From: Dyadobacter fermentans DSM 18053
Lineage (GTDB): Bacteria > Bacteroidota > Bacteroidia > Cytophagales > Spirosomataceae
Direction: 5' to 3'
Assembly (NCBI RefSeq): GCF_000023125.1
Contig: NC_013037.1
Coordinates: forward strand, 4,828,501 to 4,892,500
DNA length: 64,000 bases
Positions within the stretch are counted from its first letter, which is position 1. Each line of letters starts with the position of its first letter. Shown here one piece after another: positions 37,440 to 46,353 of the stretch. Below the pieces are notes generated by a model that saw nothing but the letters and a program-made list of their open reading frames with translations, searched no databases and was not told the origin of the DNA. The position numbers were made by a program, and so were the translations under genes.

Positions 37440-37940
37440 TTATATACTCGTTTGCTCCGTAAAATAACGGTTCAGCCATGAATTGGACGCCGCCACTTTC
37501 CAGCGGCTCATCCACTGCGCTTTCGTGGTGACCTGGTTATCGAAGATGGTAGTCGTAGGCAGAATCGCCTCAGTCATAATCGCCTGCTTGATCTTCGGCA
37601 CCGGGATCGTCCGGATCGCATCGTGCTCATCGATGTAGGCCAATGAGCGGTCGAAGAAGTCGATATTCATCCGTTGCCCGATTTCCTGCAACCAATGCAC
37701 CGATTTGTCGATTGAACAGCCGCTCGGCAGCTCATCGCGCTCGTCCACGGCAACTACGACAAAGCGGTGTTCAAATACTTTTCCGGAAGCCGTAAGTGGT
37801 TTTCCGTGCGCTTCCCAGTTGTCCAATGAAGCTTTCAGGGTTTCGGTGATAATGCCCGTTTCTTCGGGTGTCAGCTCCCTGTCGGCCTGATAGACCCATA
37901 CCCGGGATTGAAAATCGATATCACTAAAAGGGATGTACAT
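37440..37940 (-). CDS. Conserved Bacteroidota protein of unknown function
   Basis: A 166-residue soluble protein. It starts MYIPFSDIDFQSRVWVYQAD, has the block FEHRFVVVAVDERDELPSGC SIDKSVHWLQEIG in the middle, and ends with NSWLNRYFTEQTSI. I recall similar proteins labelled ABC transporter ATPase in Bacteroidota genomes, but no Walker A, Walker B or signature motif is present, so that label is not supported. Conserved serine, cysteine and histidine residues in the central block could be functional. It lies between the iron-sulfur genes and gldH on one strand. Confidence 0.75.
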   Translation of the reverse strand: MYIPFSDIDFQSRVWVYQADRELTPEETGIITETLKASLDNWEAHGKPLTASGKVFEHRFVVVAVDERDELPSGCSIDKSVHWLQEIGQRMNIDFFDRSLAYIDEHDAIRTIPVPKIKQAIMTEAILPTTTIFDNQVTTKAQWMSRWKVAASNSWLNRYFTEQTSI

Positions 37941-38032
37941 GATTAAAAGGGGTTTTAATGGCCGGTTAAACGGTTAGCTATATTGGTATTCTAAAACAAC
38001 CATGCTAGCGGCATAGTTCTCGTAACACCTGG

Positions 38033-38830
38033 TTACAAACCTTTGGCCTGCGCGATGAGCTCGGCCAGATCGTACACTTTTACGGACTGCTCTTTTTCCT
38101 TGTTTTTAACCCCGTCGGTCATCATTACCATACAAAACGGACAAGCGACGGCGATCGTATCGGCGCCGGTCTGCAATGCTTCCTCGATCCGCTCGATATT
38201 CACGTCCTTTTTCCCTGGTTCGGGTTCTTTGAACATCTGTCCGCCTCCTGCGCCGCAGCACAGGCCCTTCGTCCGGCAGCGCTTCATCTCGACCAGATCG
38301 GCATCGAGCGCTTCCAAAACCTGCCGCGGGGCTTCATACACATTGTTGGCGCGGCCGAGGTAACACGAATCGTGGAACGTGATTTTTTTCCCTTTGAACG
38401 CCTCACCGCCTTCCAGGCGCACGCGGCCCGCGTCTATCAGCTGTTGCAGGTATTCCGAATGGTGCAAAACCTCGTAATTGCCGCCCAATGCAGGATACTC
38501 GTTTTTAAGCGTGTTAAAACAATGCGGGCATGCGGTAACTATTTTCTTGACATTGTACATATCCAGCACCTGAATATTGGACATAGCCAGCATCTGGAAC
38601 GTGAACTCATTTCCTGCCCTTCGTGCCGGGTCGCCCGTGCAGCTTTCTTCCGTCCCGAGCACGGCGAACTTCACGCCTGCGCTGTTCAAAATCTTCACGA
38701 ATGCTACGGTAACCTTCTTATAGCGGTCGTCGAATGCCCCGGCGCAACCCACCCAGAACAACACTTCCGGCGTTTCGTTATTCGCCGTCATCTCGGCCAT
38801 TGTGGGCACGCGGTATGCGGTATCGCTCAT
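38033..38830 (-). CDS. CCG-domain iron-sulfur protein (HdrB/GlpC-like)
   Basis: A 265-residue protein with two cysteine-rich CCG modules: VLFWVGCAGAFDDRYK with ACPHCFNTLKNEYP in the first half, and FHDSCYLGRANNVYEAPR with GLCCGAGGGQMF and AVACPFCMVMM in the second. CCG domains hold a noncubane 4Fe-4S cluster or zinc, as in heterodisulfide reductase HdrB and in glycolate or lactate oxidation proteins. It lies 12 bases after the membrane partner at 38842. The pair should pass electrons between the quinone pool and a soluble acceptor; the physiological partner is not known. Confidence 0.9.
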   Translation of the reverse strand: MSDTAYRVPTMAEMTANNETPEVLFWVGCAGAFDDRYKKVTVAFVKILNSAGVKFAVLGTEESCTGDPARRAGNEFTFQMLAMSNIQVLDMYNVKKIVTACPHCFNTLKNEYPALGGNYEVLHHSEYLQQLIDAGRVRLEGGEAFKGKKITFHDSCYLGRANNVYEAPRQVLEALDADLVEMKRCRTKGLCCGAGGGQMFKEPEPGKKDVNIERIEEALQTGADTIAVACPFCMVMMTDGVKNKEKEQSVKVYDLAELIAQAKGL

Positions 38831-38841
38831 ATTTTCAATGC

Positions 38842-40185
38842 TTATGAATCTATTGATTTACTTTCCAATCCCGCGGCCCAGTTGAAACGGTCGCTGGGCG
38901 AGAACTTCCAGGGTGCCTGATTGGTATCGAGGTTCTGAAACATCATGTTCCACGAGCCGGGCGCCTGCGCCTCGTCCATGACCTTGTGCCTGCGCAATTG
39001 GAGGATAATGTCGAGCGGATTGATGAGCACGGGGCATTCCTGCACGCAGGCATTGCACGTGGTGCAGGCGAGGATTTCTTCTTCGAGGATATAATCGCCC
39101 AGCAGACTTTTGTTATCGGGCACAAACTCGCCCTTGTTGGCCAGCATATTGCGACCGATGTCTTCGAGGCGATCGCGCGTATCCATCATAATCTTGCGGG
39201 GCGAGAGCTTTTTGCCGGTCATGTTGGCCGGGCAGGCTGCCGTGCAGCGCCCGCATTCGGTGCAGGAATAGGCGTCCATGAGGTTTTTCCAGCTCAAATC
39301 GGGCACATCTTTGGCCCCGAAGCGCTCGGGAACCACGGCATCGCCAGCCTGGGTTTCAAGTCCGAGCATCATTTTTACCTCAGAGGTAATCTCGGGCATA
39401 TTCTTCATCTCACCTTTGGGCTCCAACCGCGAGAAATACGTGTTTGGAAACGCTAGGACAATGTGCAAATGCTTCGAGTAGGTGAGATAGACGGCGAATG
39501 CGAAAATGCCGAGAATGTGGATCCACCAAGCCGTTCGCTCATAGGCAATGAGCGCTGGCTCGCTCCAACCTGTAAAAAGCGGCTTGATAAATTGGCTGAT
39601 CAGAAAATCGCCGGTTTGCGGATAATGGGCACTGCCGAGGTCCTGCAATGCGCTGTCGGCAGCATTCATCGTCAGAATGGCGATCATCAGCACAATTTCA
39701 AAAACCAGGATCAGCTTGCCATCGAGCTGCGGCCAGCCATTCATTTCACGATGCCTCGCCGGCTGAAAACGCTCCACTTTCAGGACACTGCGACGGACAA
39801 GGAATAAGGCGCAGGCAATAAGGACACTCAACGCGAGAAACTCGAAGAAACCAATGAGCACGCCATAAAAGCCACCCAACGCGCCCGCAAAAAGCCGGTG
39901 TGTGCCAAAGATTCCGTCCAGAACAATTTCCAGGATTTCGACATTAATGAGGATAAATCCGGCATAAACGGCAAAATGCAGCACACCAATAAGCGGCCTG
40001 TCGAACATCTTCTTCTGCCCGAACGCGACGCGCATCATGATCGAAAGCCGCTTGGAAGGCTGATCAGTGCGGTCTTCGTCCTTCCCAAGCCGGATGGTCT
40101 TGCCGATAATGCCAACCCGCTGGTAAATCAGCCAGGCCACCGCTCCGAGGGCGGCTATAAAGATGACTTGCTGTAAGATCGCCAT
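38842..40185 (-). CDS. Membrane iron-sulfur protein, HdrC-like with transmembrane domain
   Basis: A 447-residue protein. The first 260 residues have about five to six membrane helices resembling a cytochrome b-like quinone-binding domain. The C-terminal part has two 4Fe-4S motifs, CTECGRCTAACP and CTTCNACVQECPV. This matches the membrane electron-transfer subunit that partners HdrB-like CCG proteins, which follow 12 bases downstream. Quinone reduction or oxidation at the inner membrane is inferred. The upstream 225 bases hold the tRNA-Phe promoter on the other strand. Confidence 0.88.
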   Translation of the reverse strand: MAILQQVIFIAALGAVAWLIYQRVGIIGKTIRLGKDEDRTDQPSKRLSIMMRVAFGQKKMFDRPLIGVLHFAVYAGFILINVEILEIVLDGIFGTHRLFAGALGGFYGVLIGFFEFLALSVLIACALFLVRRSVLKVERFQPARHREMNGWPQLDGKLILVFEIVLMIAILTMNAADSALQDLGSAHYPQTGDFLISQFIKPLFTGWSEPALIAYERTAWWIHILGIFAFAVYLTYSKHLHIVLAFPNTYFSRLEPKGEMKNMPEITSEVKMMLGLETQAGDAVVPERFGAKDVPDLSWKNLMDAYSCTECGRCTAACPANMTGKKLSPRKIMMDTRDRLEDIGRNMLANKGEFVPDNKSLLGDYILEEEILACTTCNACVQECPVLINPLDIILQLRRHKVMDEAQAPGSWNMMFQNLDTNQAPWKFSPSDRFNWAAGLESKSIDS

Positions 40186-40353
40186 AGCAGGTAGGGACTG
40201 GTTTGGTATGCTTGCATACTAACAAGGTATGATAAAAATGTATTCCGGCGCAAATGGATGGGGGATAAAATAATACCTTGAAAAGCTAATGCCCGGATTA
40301 TCAATGCACTGAGCCTTTATATAAAACTATTTTCGAAAAATTCCCTAAAAAAA

Positions 40354-40384
40354 TTTGTAAACACAAAACAGACATCTATTTTTG
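40354..40384 (+). promoter_or_regulatory. Bacteroidota promoter of tRNA-Phe
   Basis: TTTG at 40354-40357, a 19-base spacer and TATTTTTG at 40377-40384 match the Bacteroidota -33 TTTG and -7 TAnnTTTG elements exactly. Transcription would start about 20 bases before the tRNA. Confidence 0.8.
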
Positions 40385-40410
40385 CAGTCCCAAAAGGTAC
40401 CAACTGAAAC

Positions 40411-40483
40411 GGTGATGTAGCTCAGTCGGTAGAGCAATAGACTGAAAATCTATGTGTCGGCGGTTCGATTCCGTCCATCACCA
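40411..40483 (+). tRNA. tRNA-Phe (GAA)
   Basis: A 73-base cloverleaf: acceptor stem GGTGATG/CATCACC, D stem GCTC/GAGC, anticodon stem ATAGA/TCTAT with loop CTGAAAA (anticodon GAA), and T loop TTCGATT with stem GGCGG/CCGTC including one G-T pair. The discriminator is A. The 3' CCA is not encoded (the genome reads ACAC), so it is added after transcription. A matching promoter lies just upstream and a terminator just downstream. Confidence 0.97.
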
Positions 40484-40498
40484 CACCAAATCGCATTG

Positions 40499-40535
40499 CG
40501 CCTTGATAGTCAATCTGTCAAGGCGTTTTTGTTTT
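40499..40535 (+). terminator. Terminator after tRNA-Phe
   Basis: An eight-base-pair stem CGCCTTGA / TCAAGGCG (40499-40506 with 40518-40525) followed by TTTTTGTTTT. Confidence 0.88.
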
Positions 40536-40582
40536 ATCACGGTTTTTGAATGGGAAAACAATGAGGGGTGTCGCGGCTCCCG

Positions 40583-41734
40583 TTACGTTAGGCTGTATAC
40601 CAGCTGGGTGAATTGGTCGGCGTAGCTTTTGACGGTGAATTTTTCGCGGGCGGCTGTCGAGGCTTTTGAGGAAATTGTTTTGTAGAGGTCGTCGTCGGTC
40701 ATCAGCCTCGTAAGCTGTGCGGTGAGGCCGTTTTGCTCGTCATGATAAAGCAGGCCCGTGTTTCCGTGCTCGATTATCTCGGCGGTGCCGGCTGATTTGT
40801 AAGCCACCACAGGTACGCCATGCATCATACTTTCCACTGTCACCCGTCCGAAAGCCTCGTGCGGCGAGCACATCAGCGTAATGTCGATTGATTTGAAAAT
40901 TGCGCCGACATCTTTGCGAAACCCCGTAAAATTGACGTACTCATTCAAGCCATTTTCCGCAACATAGGTCTTTAGGGTTTCGAAGTATGCCGGTGAGCTG
41001 ATGCTGCCTACCACATTCAACACGACAGACTTGCCACGTTTCACAAGTTCATGGATCGCCTTGATCGCCGCCAGTTGATTTTTGGCGGGATCAATTATGC
41101 CTACAATACCCAAAACGGTTGGTTTCGAGGAGTTAGTCCTTAGAACGGCTGGGGTCTGATCCTCCACCAGGCCGTTGTAAATAATGACGGACCTGCTGGT
41201 AATATCCTTCGAAAGCACCCTGCGCTTCTGAATGCTTTTGGAAATACAGATGATTGTGCTCGCTTTGTTGGCCCAGAACCGGAATGCCTTTTCTCCGAGG
41301 AGGTATTTGAGCTTATAGTCGTCGTAAACAAATTCACGGATGTGCCAGATATGTTTTCTGCCCGAGAAGAAGGATGTCATCGCACCAATGAAAATGACGG
41401 ACGAATTCGTGTAAATCAGATCGACATTGTGCTTCCTCGCGATCATGGCGGTGTAAAAGCCGAGTGCGAGGTTGTAGGCAGTCCGTTTAATGCTGTTAAG
41501 CCATTGAAACCGCTTTTCTTGCATATAAACGTCGTTGGTGAACGGTACAATGCTGTAACGGATGTTTTGTCGCTGCAACTCCCGGGAAAATTCGCTTTCC
41601 TCTTTACAAATGACCCACCAGTCGATCTTGTCGCGCAGGGCAATCAGGAGAGTCAGCAGAGATCGGTTTGCACCATACAGTTCACCATAATGCGTAAAGG
41701 TTAGAATTCTTGGTTTTTTTGTAATCATAATCAA
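40583..41734 (-). CDS. Glycosyltransferase family 4
   Basis: A 383-residue GT-B fold enzyme. The N-terminal half begins ILTFTHYGELYGANRSLLTL, and the C-terminal donor domain has VLGIVGIIDPAKNQLAAIKA and the family signature MCSPHEAFGRVTVESMMHG followed by VPVVAYKSAGTAEII, with the conserved glutamate pair. It transfers a sugar from a nucleotide donor to a growing surface glycan. It is the last gene of a three-gene minus-strand block, eight bases after the flippase, so it is probably part of one polysaccharide pathway. Confidence 0.9.
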   Translation of the reverse strand: MIMITKKPRILTFTHYGELYGANRSLLTLLIALRDKIDWWVICKEESEFSRELQRQNIRYSIVPFTNDVYMQEKRFQWLNSIKRTAYNLALGFYTAMIARKHNVDLIYTNSSVIFIGAMTSFFSGRKHIWHIREFVYDDYKLKYLLGEKAFRFWANKASTIICISKSIQKRRVLSKDITSRSVIIYNGLVEDQTPAVLRTNSSKPTVLGIVGIIDPAKNQLAAIKAIHELVKRGKSVVLNVVGSISSPAYFETLKTYVAENGLNEYVNFTGFRKDVGAIFKSIDITLMCSPHEAFGRVTVESMMHGVPVVAYKSAGTAEIIEHGNTGLLYHDEQNGLTAQLTRLMTDDDLYKTISSKASTAAREKFTVKSYADQFTQLVYSLT

Positions 41735-41742
41735 GGGGAACG

Positions 41743-43194
41743 TTAAGTGGCCCTCTGCGGCACAAACTTTTTCACGAGTGTTGAGACAAGGGCATGTTGA
41801 AACAGGATGAAAAACACAAGGCAGATCACGATGTTGATGAGGATTGATGGAATGAGAGGAAGGTCAATATGCATCATTTCGACGCACCGGTTTTTTGCGA
41901 GTAGCGTAACCACCATCGCCAGCGCCATGGGCGCTTTGGAGAGAATTGCTTTGATAAAAATGCGAGGAGATTCTTTCAGTGCGTGAACAATGAGGGTGTA
42001 AAAACCCTGGAAGAAATTAAATGCAAATGCGCTCACCAGCAGCCAGGCGGTTGCCTGCATGGATTGGTAGTAAAAAATCCCTGCCAGAATCGCTCCGATG
42101 GTGAACACTGCTGATAATGCGCCCGATAAAAACAGCAGATCGGTCCTTCCAGACGCCTGGAATATGGAGCCGCTGCTGGAAAGGATCATTTGAATCCAGA
42201 CGGATAGACTCAATACTTTCAGTACAGGTACAACCGCCGACCATTTGCTTCCCAGCATGACCTGGACAATTTCTTCGGAAGAAAAAAATACGAACACGGA
42301 TATCGGTATGCCCAGGACGGCGAGGATATTGACCACATTGACATATTCCTTGTAGATAAAGGCCTTGTCGTGCTGATATTTCGCAAGGATAGGATGCAGC
42401 ACCGGAGTGATCACGAAGGTCAGATTGGCGATCGGGTACATCATCAACTGGTACGCCTGGTTATACACGCCCAGCTGGACGTTACCCATGAATTTGCCGA
42501 TGAGGATGTTGTCAAGGTTCCTTGAGAAGTAATTGATAAAATTGAATCCAAATTGGAACGAAGAATATTTCGCAACCCGGCGCGCGGGAGCGAGCGATAG
42601 CCCCTTCTGGAATTTTACGCCGGACATCAGGAAGTAAAGGACAAACGTGACCGAGCTCATAAATATTGATCTCCACACAATGGCGAAATAGCTGTAATGC
42701 TGCGAAGCCAGCAGCACAGCAATAAGCCCGGCGGTGAGAGCAGTGCAAACTTCGATAATGGCTATCTTTTTGAACAGCTGTGACTTGATGAGTAAATTTT
42801 TAGGAACTACGCTGAGCGAACTGAAAAAGACATGAATGGCCAGCAGCTGTCCGATCGGGATGTAGACGTCATTTTTGTAAAAAAACGCGACAGCATAAGA
42901 GAACAGCGCGAATGCAATCGCAAGGACGCTGCTCATGATCGCGCTTAGTTTGAAAAGATCAGAGTGATCTTTTTGAGAGAGGTTTTGGTTCTGCACGATC
43001 GCCGAGCCTAGACCAATGTCGCTGAGAATGTTAAAAAACGTAATAAAAACGATCACCACACCCACTATCCCGTATTCTTTCGGGCTGAGAAGGCGCGCGA
43101 GCATGGCATTGATAACCAATCCGATGAGAATCCCGGAATACTTGGCGATGGCGGTTACCGCCACCCCCGAAAAAAGATCCTTTTTTAAGCCCAT
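41743..43194 (-). CDS. Polysaccharide flippase (Wzx/MOP superfamily)
   Basis: A 483-residue, 12- to 14-helix inner-membrane protein of the MOP superfamily. It begins with GVAVTAIAKYSGILIGLVIN and the recognisable ARLLSPKEYGIVGVVIVFIT, the hallmark of polysaccharide biosynthesis proteins of the Wzx/MviN type. It should flip a lipid-linked oligosaccharide across the membrane. It sits between two glycosyltransferase genes, four bases from the upstream one and eight from the downstream one, so the three are probably one operon. No polymerase gene is in the window. Confidence 0.92.
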   Translation of the reverse strand: MGLKKDLFSGVAVTAIAKYSGILIGLVINAMLARLLSPKEYGIVGVVIVFITFFNILSDIGLGSAIVQNQNLSQKDHSDLFKLSAIMSSVLAIAFALFSYAVAFFYKNDVYIPIGQLLAIHVFFSSLSVVPKNLLIKSQLFKKIAIIEVCTALTAGLIAVLLASQHYSYFAIVWRSIFMSSVTFVLYFLMSGVKFQKGLSLAPARRVAKYSSFQFGFNFINYFSRNLDNILIGKFMGNVQLGVYNQAYQLMMYPIANLTFVITPVLHPILAKYQHDKAFIYKEYVNVVNILAVLGIPISVFVFFSSEEIVQVMLGSKWSAVVPVLKVLSLSVWIQMILSSSGSIFQASGRTDLLFLSGALSAVFTIGAILAGIFYYQSMQATAWLLVSAFAFNFFQGFYTLIVHALKESPRIFIKAILSKAPMALAMVVTLLAKNRCVEMMHIDLPLIPSILINIVICLVFFILFQHALVSTLVKKFVPQRAT

Positions 43195-43197
43195 TTG

Positions 43198-44304
43198 CTA
43201 GTTACCGTTGAGTTGAGGTTGGATTACCCCTTTAACCCGCGATTTAAAGGCCTCGTAGGAGAATGTATCGAGATATCGATTGTATCCGTTTTCTCCTATC
43301 TTCTTTAATCTTTCCCTGTCCATTTTTAGTGCTGTAACTGCGTCGACAATGGCTTGCGGTTGATTATCGCAGATCACGATGTCGTCCCCCGAAAGCAGCG
43401 TATCCATAGCTTTGGTTTTCATACTCAAAACGGGGATTCCGAACGCGAACGCGTCGGCAACCTTATTCAGAAATACGTTTTTTGCTTTTTCACTATCGCC
43501 GAAACCGCCCAGGGCAATGTCGCAGCGCGACACAAGGAAAGGTTCCAGCTGTCCGTTGTGGAAGGATTTCGAATTATCGATTTTCACAAAATTCTCTATC
43601 CCTAATTCCCTGATCTTATTTCGAAAAGGCATCGCTTTCTCATCATCGTTCCCAAATAGCACAAACTCGAAGTCCGACATGATTTTGGAAAGCAAATGCG
43701 CGGCTTCAATGATTTTATCCAGCCCGTGCAGCGGAATATAGGAGCCCCACCAGCAGATGGTCAGCTTATCCGTAGTGCCGTTCGCGAATGGGTTTGCGGC
43801 CTTTTGGCGGGCATCCACGCAAAGCGGAACGATGCTGTATCGGATATCCGATAGTTTTATGTCGAGCAGCCTTGTGTAATATTCTGCTTCGGACCCATTG
43901 AGAAAAATGGTGCGGTCGGATGAGAGAATAGCATTCCGATCCAGCTTGAAATGCTTGGCGGCTTCGGGGCTTTCTTTGGCTATCGTCTTGCGATCGGTGA
44001 CAAAGGTATCGTAGTAGGAAATGTAGAAATCAGTAATTATCTGTTTTTTGAAGAACTTCGCCAGCTTGTATTTGTAGGGGTTTTGATGCCTCGTCGCCGG
44101 AATAATAATGATGTCCGATCGCCACACGACGGTCAGTTCTACGATCATCCGCTGGATTTTGTTCCAGAGGGAGGGCCGTTCCCATAGAAGTCCGGGATTG
44201 AGATAAAACAGATTTATCTCGGAAATGTCAAAAAGGGATCTGATCAGGTTTTGTGTTCTGTAACTTCCAGCCACAACTCCGTAGACCACTACGTTAAGCT
44301 TCAT
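43198..44304 (-). CDS. Glycosyltransferase (GT-B fold, GT4-like)
   Basis: A 368-residue protein from ATG 44304 (MKLNVVVYGVVAGSYRTQNL); an ATG at 44322 would add six residues. Its C-terminal half shows a GT-B donor domain: LTICWWGSYIPLHGLDKIIE, then FEFVLFGNDDEKAMPF and VADAFAFGIPVLSMKTKAMD. The N-terminal half is divergent and lacks clear acceptor motifs. It likely acts in the same surface-glycan pathway as the flippase that follows four bases later. It heads the block, with a 502-base gene-free region before it. Confidence 0.85.
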   Translation of the reverse strand: MKLNVVVYGVVAGSYRTQNLIRSLFDISEINLFYLNPGLLWERPSLWNKIQRMIVELTVVWRSDIIIIPATRHQNPYKYKLAKFFKKQIITDFYISYYDTFVTDRKTIAKESPEAAKHFKLDRNAILSSDRTIFLNGSEAEYYTRLLDIKLSDIRYSIVPLCVDARQKAANPFANGTTDKLTICWWGSYIPLHGLDKIIEAAHLLSKIMSDFEFVLFGNDDEKAMPFRNKIRELGIENFVKIDNSKSFHNGQLEPFLVSRCDIALGGFGDSEKAKNVFLNKVADAFAFGIPVLSMKTKAMDTLLSGDDIVICDNQPQAIVDAVTALKMDRERLKKIGENGYNRYLDTFSYEAFKSRVKGVIQPQLNGN

Positions 44305-44806
44305 ATTTTCGGGGTTAGCCACCTGCCGCTGCCTTGGGCAGTCGACCGTGCATAATTAAACTCGCTTAGCCTGCTGCATTTCCTTCAGGAATGCCTGGGA
44401 AAGCAGCGCGAACCGAGTGCCAAACTTTTTTCAATGCTAATAGTTGGCCTTGTATTGATTAAAACTTAACAATATTTGACTTAAGTTTAAATGCTTCATA
44501 ATTGGCCAGTTACAGTTCTACGGACTGCCGAGGGAGCGCCCAACAACGCTATGTCGATTTTGTTAGGCTTAGGTGGTACTGATAGATTGTTCAAAAATAG
44601 CGCACGGAAGTTAATATACAAGTCAATAATTTATTAATTACAACTACATCGACATCAATTGATTTAGTTTAAGGGGAGCTGAATTACCTCGAAATAATTT
44701 GCGTTCTGCATTTTTTCGGACCGCTGTAAGATCAGGGACCAATGCATTATTCCGAAGACAAACTCATCGTGCTTTTCAAATGTCTGCGATCATGAAGAGT
44801 GTTGGA
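44305..44806. promoter_or_regulatory. Gene-free spacer before the glycan block
   Basis: About 500 bases without a convincing gene; the short frames present lack family resemblance. The left part should contain the promoter and 5' leader of the minus-strand flippase block. One clear feature is the inverted repeat AAACTTAA / TTAAGTTT (44462-44469 with 44481-44488) around an 11-base AT-rich centre, a possible operator. An 88-codon plus-strand frame at 44699-44965 overlaps the nuclease-like gene and is judged spurious. Confidence 0.4.
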
Positions 44807-45391
44807 TCAGATACGCGCGAATACGCGCAGATCCGTTACACGTTCGCGTTGCGCTTCCAGAAATTCACAAAACCGCAAAACCTGCCCCTCCTGATAATTC
44901 AAATCTACCATTTGATCATATTCTTCAAGATAAACGTCCTTGAAATCCGTGATCACATAGCGTAGACTTCTGATCCCTTTCGCCCGGAGTGCGGGCAGGT
45001 AAAAGTTTTGATGGCTTTGGGCAAAACAGCCCGTGCGGTAGTTTCCGGTCGTTTTAATGTCGACTGCCAGCATTTTCCCGATTACATCCACATAACCGTA
45101 AATAAGGCTGTCATTCAGTTGATATTCACAGTAAACCTGCGTTTTCAGCATGGGGCGCGGGAGGAATGACCGCACTTTGGATAGTATTTCCGGGTCGAAT
45201 GATTCTTCACCGATGCCTTTGATCACCGCATCTTCGAACGACGCTCCTCGGAACTGGGCTTCGGTTTGCGGCACCGGAACGCGGTTGATGCGGTCGAGCA
45301 GCCCCTGTTCGTCCAGGTAGCCGCGCTCGAAACGGTCGAAGCAGCTTAGTAACGATGGATATAGTTTGTACTTTACGGTGGTAGAAATCAT
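44807..45391 (-). CDS. PD-(D/E)XK nuclease-like conserved protein
   Basis: A 194-residue protein from ATG 45391 (MISTTVKYKLYPSLLSCFDR); an ATG at 45433 would extend it into the next gene. The middle reads IYGYVDVIGKMLAVDIKTTG, fitting the PD-(D/E)XK core in which D of YVDVI, D of VDIK and the following K chelate metal, as in RecB-like nucleases. The preceding ASFEDAVIKGIGEESFDPEI resembles the helix carrying the first acidic residue. Related proteins occur in Bacteroidota as single-domain proteins of unknown role; a nuclease activity is inference. Confidence 0.65.
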   Translation of the reverse strand: MISTTVKYKLYPSLLSCFDRFERGYLDEQGLLDRINRVPVPQTEAQFRGASFEDAVIKGIGEESFDPEILSKVRSFLPRPMLKTQVYCEYQLNDSLIYGYVDVIGKMLAVDIKTTGNYRTGCFAQSHQNFYLPALRAKGIRSLRYVITDFKDVYLEEYDQMVDLNYQEGQVLRFCEFLEAQRERVTDLRVFARI

Positions 45392-45413
45392 GTTTAACGA
45401 TGTTAGGCTGTAC

Positions 45414-46196
45414 TCACTTCCGATGTTGCCCAAACCGGAAATCGAGCGACACGGAAATAAAACTGAACATGTCGTTCGGGGTATTGCTGTACGATTCGCT
45501 TTCCTCCGGATTAATCAGCCGCTGGCCCGAAGTGGCATCGAGTTTGTCTGTCCGGACGAAATAGAGGCGATAATCGAGCGCTATTTTCAAGTTTTTTAAC
45601 AACGCGTAATCCACAGAAGTGCCCAGCGGCAGTATTCCTTCTCGCGTTTTTTTGATGCCGCGCGGTCCTTTCGGAGGTCCCCAGCGGAGGAAAAGCGGGT
45701 TTCTGGCACTTTCGGAGCTATTTGTGAAACGGAGCAAGCGCCCGTCGTCGAGGTCGAATGCCTGGGCGCTGAACCAGATTTGGCCCAGTCCGCCGTAAAC
45801 GATAATGTGCGCGGGCCCTGGTTCGAGACTGCTGAACTGCTCCGAGAGGTCCCATTTTACAATGCATTCGACGGAATTGTATTCATTGATGAAATAGGAG
45901 TTGAAGAATGCACGCTTCTCGCCGCCCAGTGTACCCGCATGGTAATCGAGCTGCAAAGCGACTTGCTTGTTGACCCACTTCCCGAAACTCATTCCGCCGA
46001 TGCCGTGCATTGCCTGGCCGTTCAGTTCTCCGTAAAACTGGCTGAGACCGCAGCGTGCGGTTAGAAAATAGGCCCTGGGGCCGCTTCTGTCATAACTTTT
46101 CTTTTGGCTGATACCATTGGACGAACGGTAACGGGGCGTCTGCGCGGACAGTAAACTGGTGACGACGCAGCTGAGAATAAGTAAAATGTAACGCAT
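45414..46196 (-). CDS. Outer-membrane beta-barrel protein
   Basis: A 260-residue exported protein with a signal peptide (YILLILSCVVTSLLSAQ). The mature part has alternating strands (AYFLTARCGLSQFYGELNGQ, VALQLDYHAGTLGGEKRAFF, HIIVYGGLGQIWFSAQAF) and ends SFISVSLDFRFGQ, a strand that suits insertion by BAM. It resembles the general outer-membrane beta-barrel group of Bacteroidota. The substrate or partner is unknown. It is 22 bases upstream of the nuclease-like gene on the same strand and divergent from ubiE with 157 bases between. Confidence 0.75.
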   Translation of the reverse strand: MRYILLILSCVVTSLLSAQTPRYRSSNGISQKKSYDRSGPRAYFLTARCGLSQFYGELNGQAMHGIGGMSFGKWVNKQVALQLDYHAGTLGGEKRAFFNSYFINEYNSVECIVKWDLSEQFSSLEPGPAHIIVYGGLGQIWFSAQAFDLDDGRLLRFTNSSESARNPLFLRWGPPKGPRGIKKTREGILPLGTSVDYALLKNLKIALDYRLYFVRTDKLDATSGQRLINPEESESYSNTPNDMFSFISVSLDFRFGQHRK

Positions 46197-46353
46197 GGCG
46201 GGTAATGATCGGGACGAAATGTTTGTTCAGCCATTGTTACGAACACTTTCTGATTCGGTCACTTTTTGTAGAATCCAATTAGATGGCCGCCCGCCGTGTG
46301 ATAACCGTAAATATCTGTTAGTTTTGCTTGTAGTTGAAAAATACAATTAGAAG

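Noticed and set aside
37440..37940. ABC transporter ATPase label
   Set aside because: No Walker A, Walker B or ABC signature motif is present; only the remembered annotation of similar proteins suggests it.
44699..44965. An 88-codon plus-strand frame
   Set aside because: It overlaps the conserved nuclease-like gene on the other strand, has no family resemblance and no start signal.
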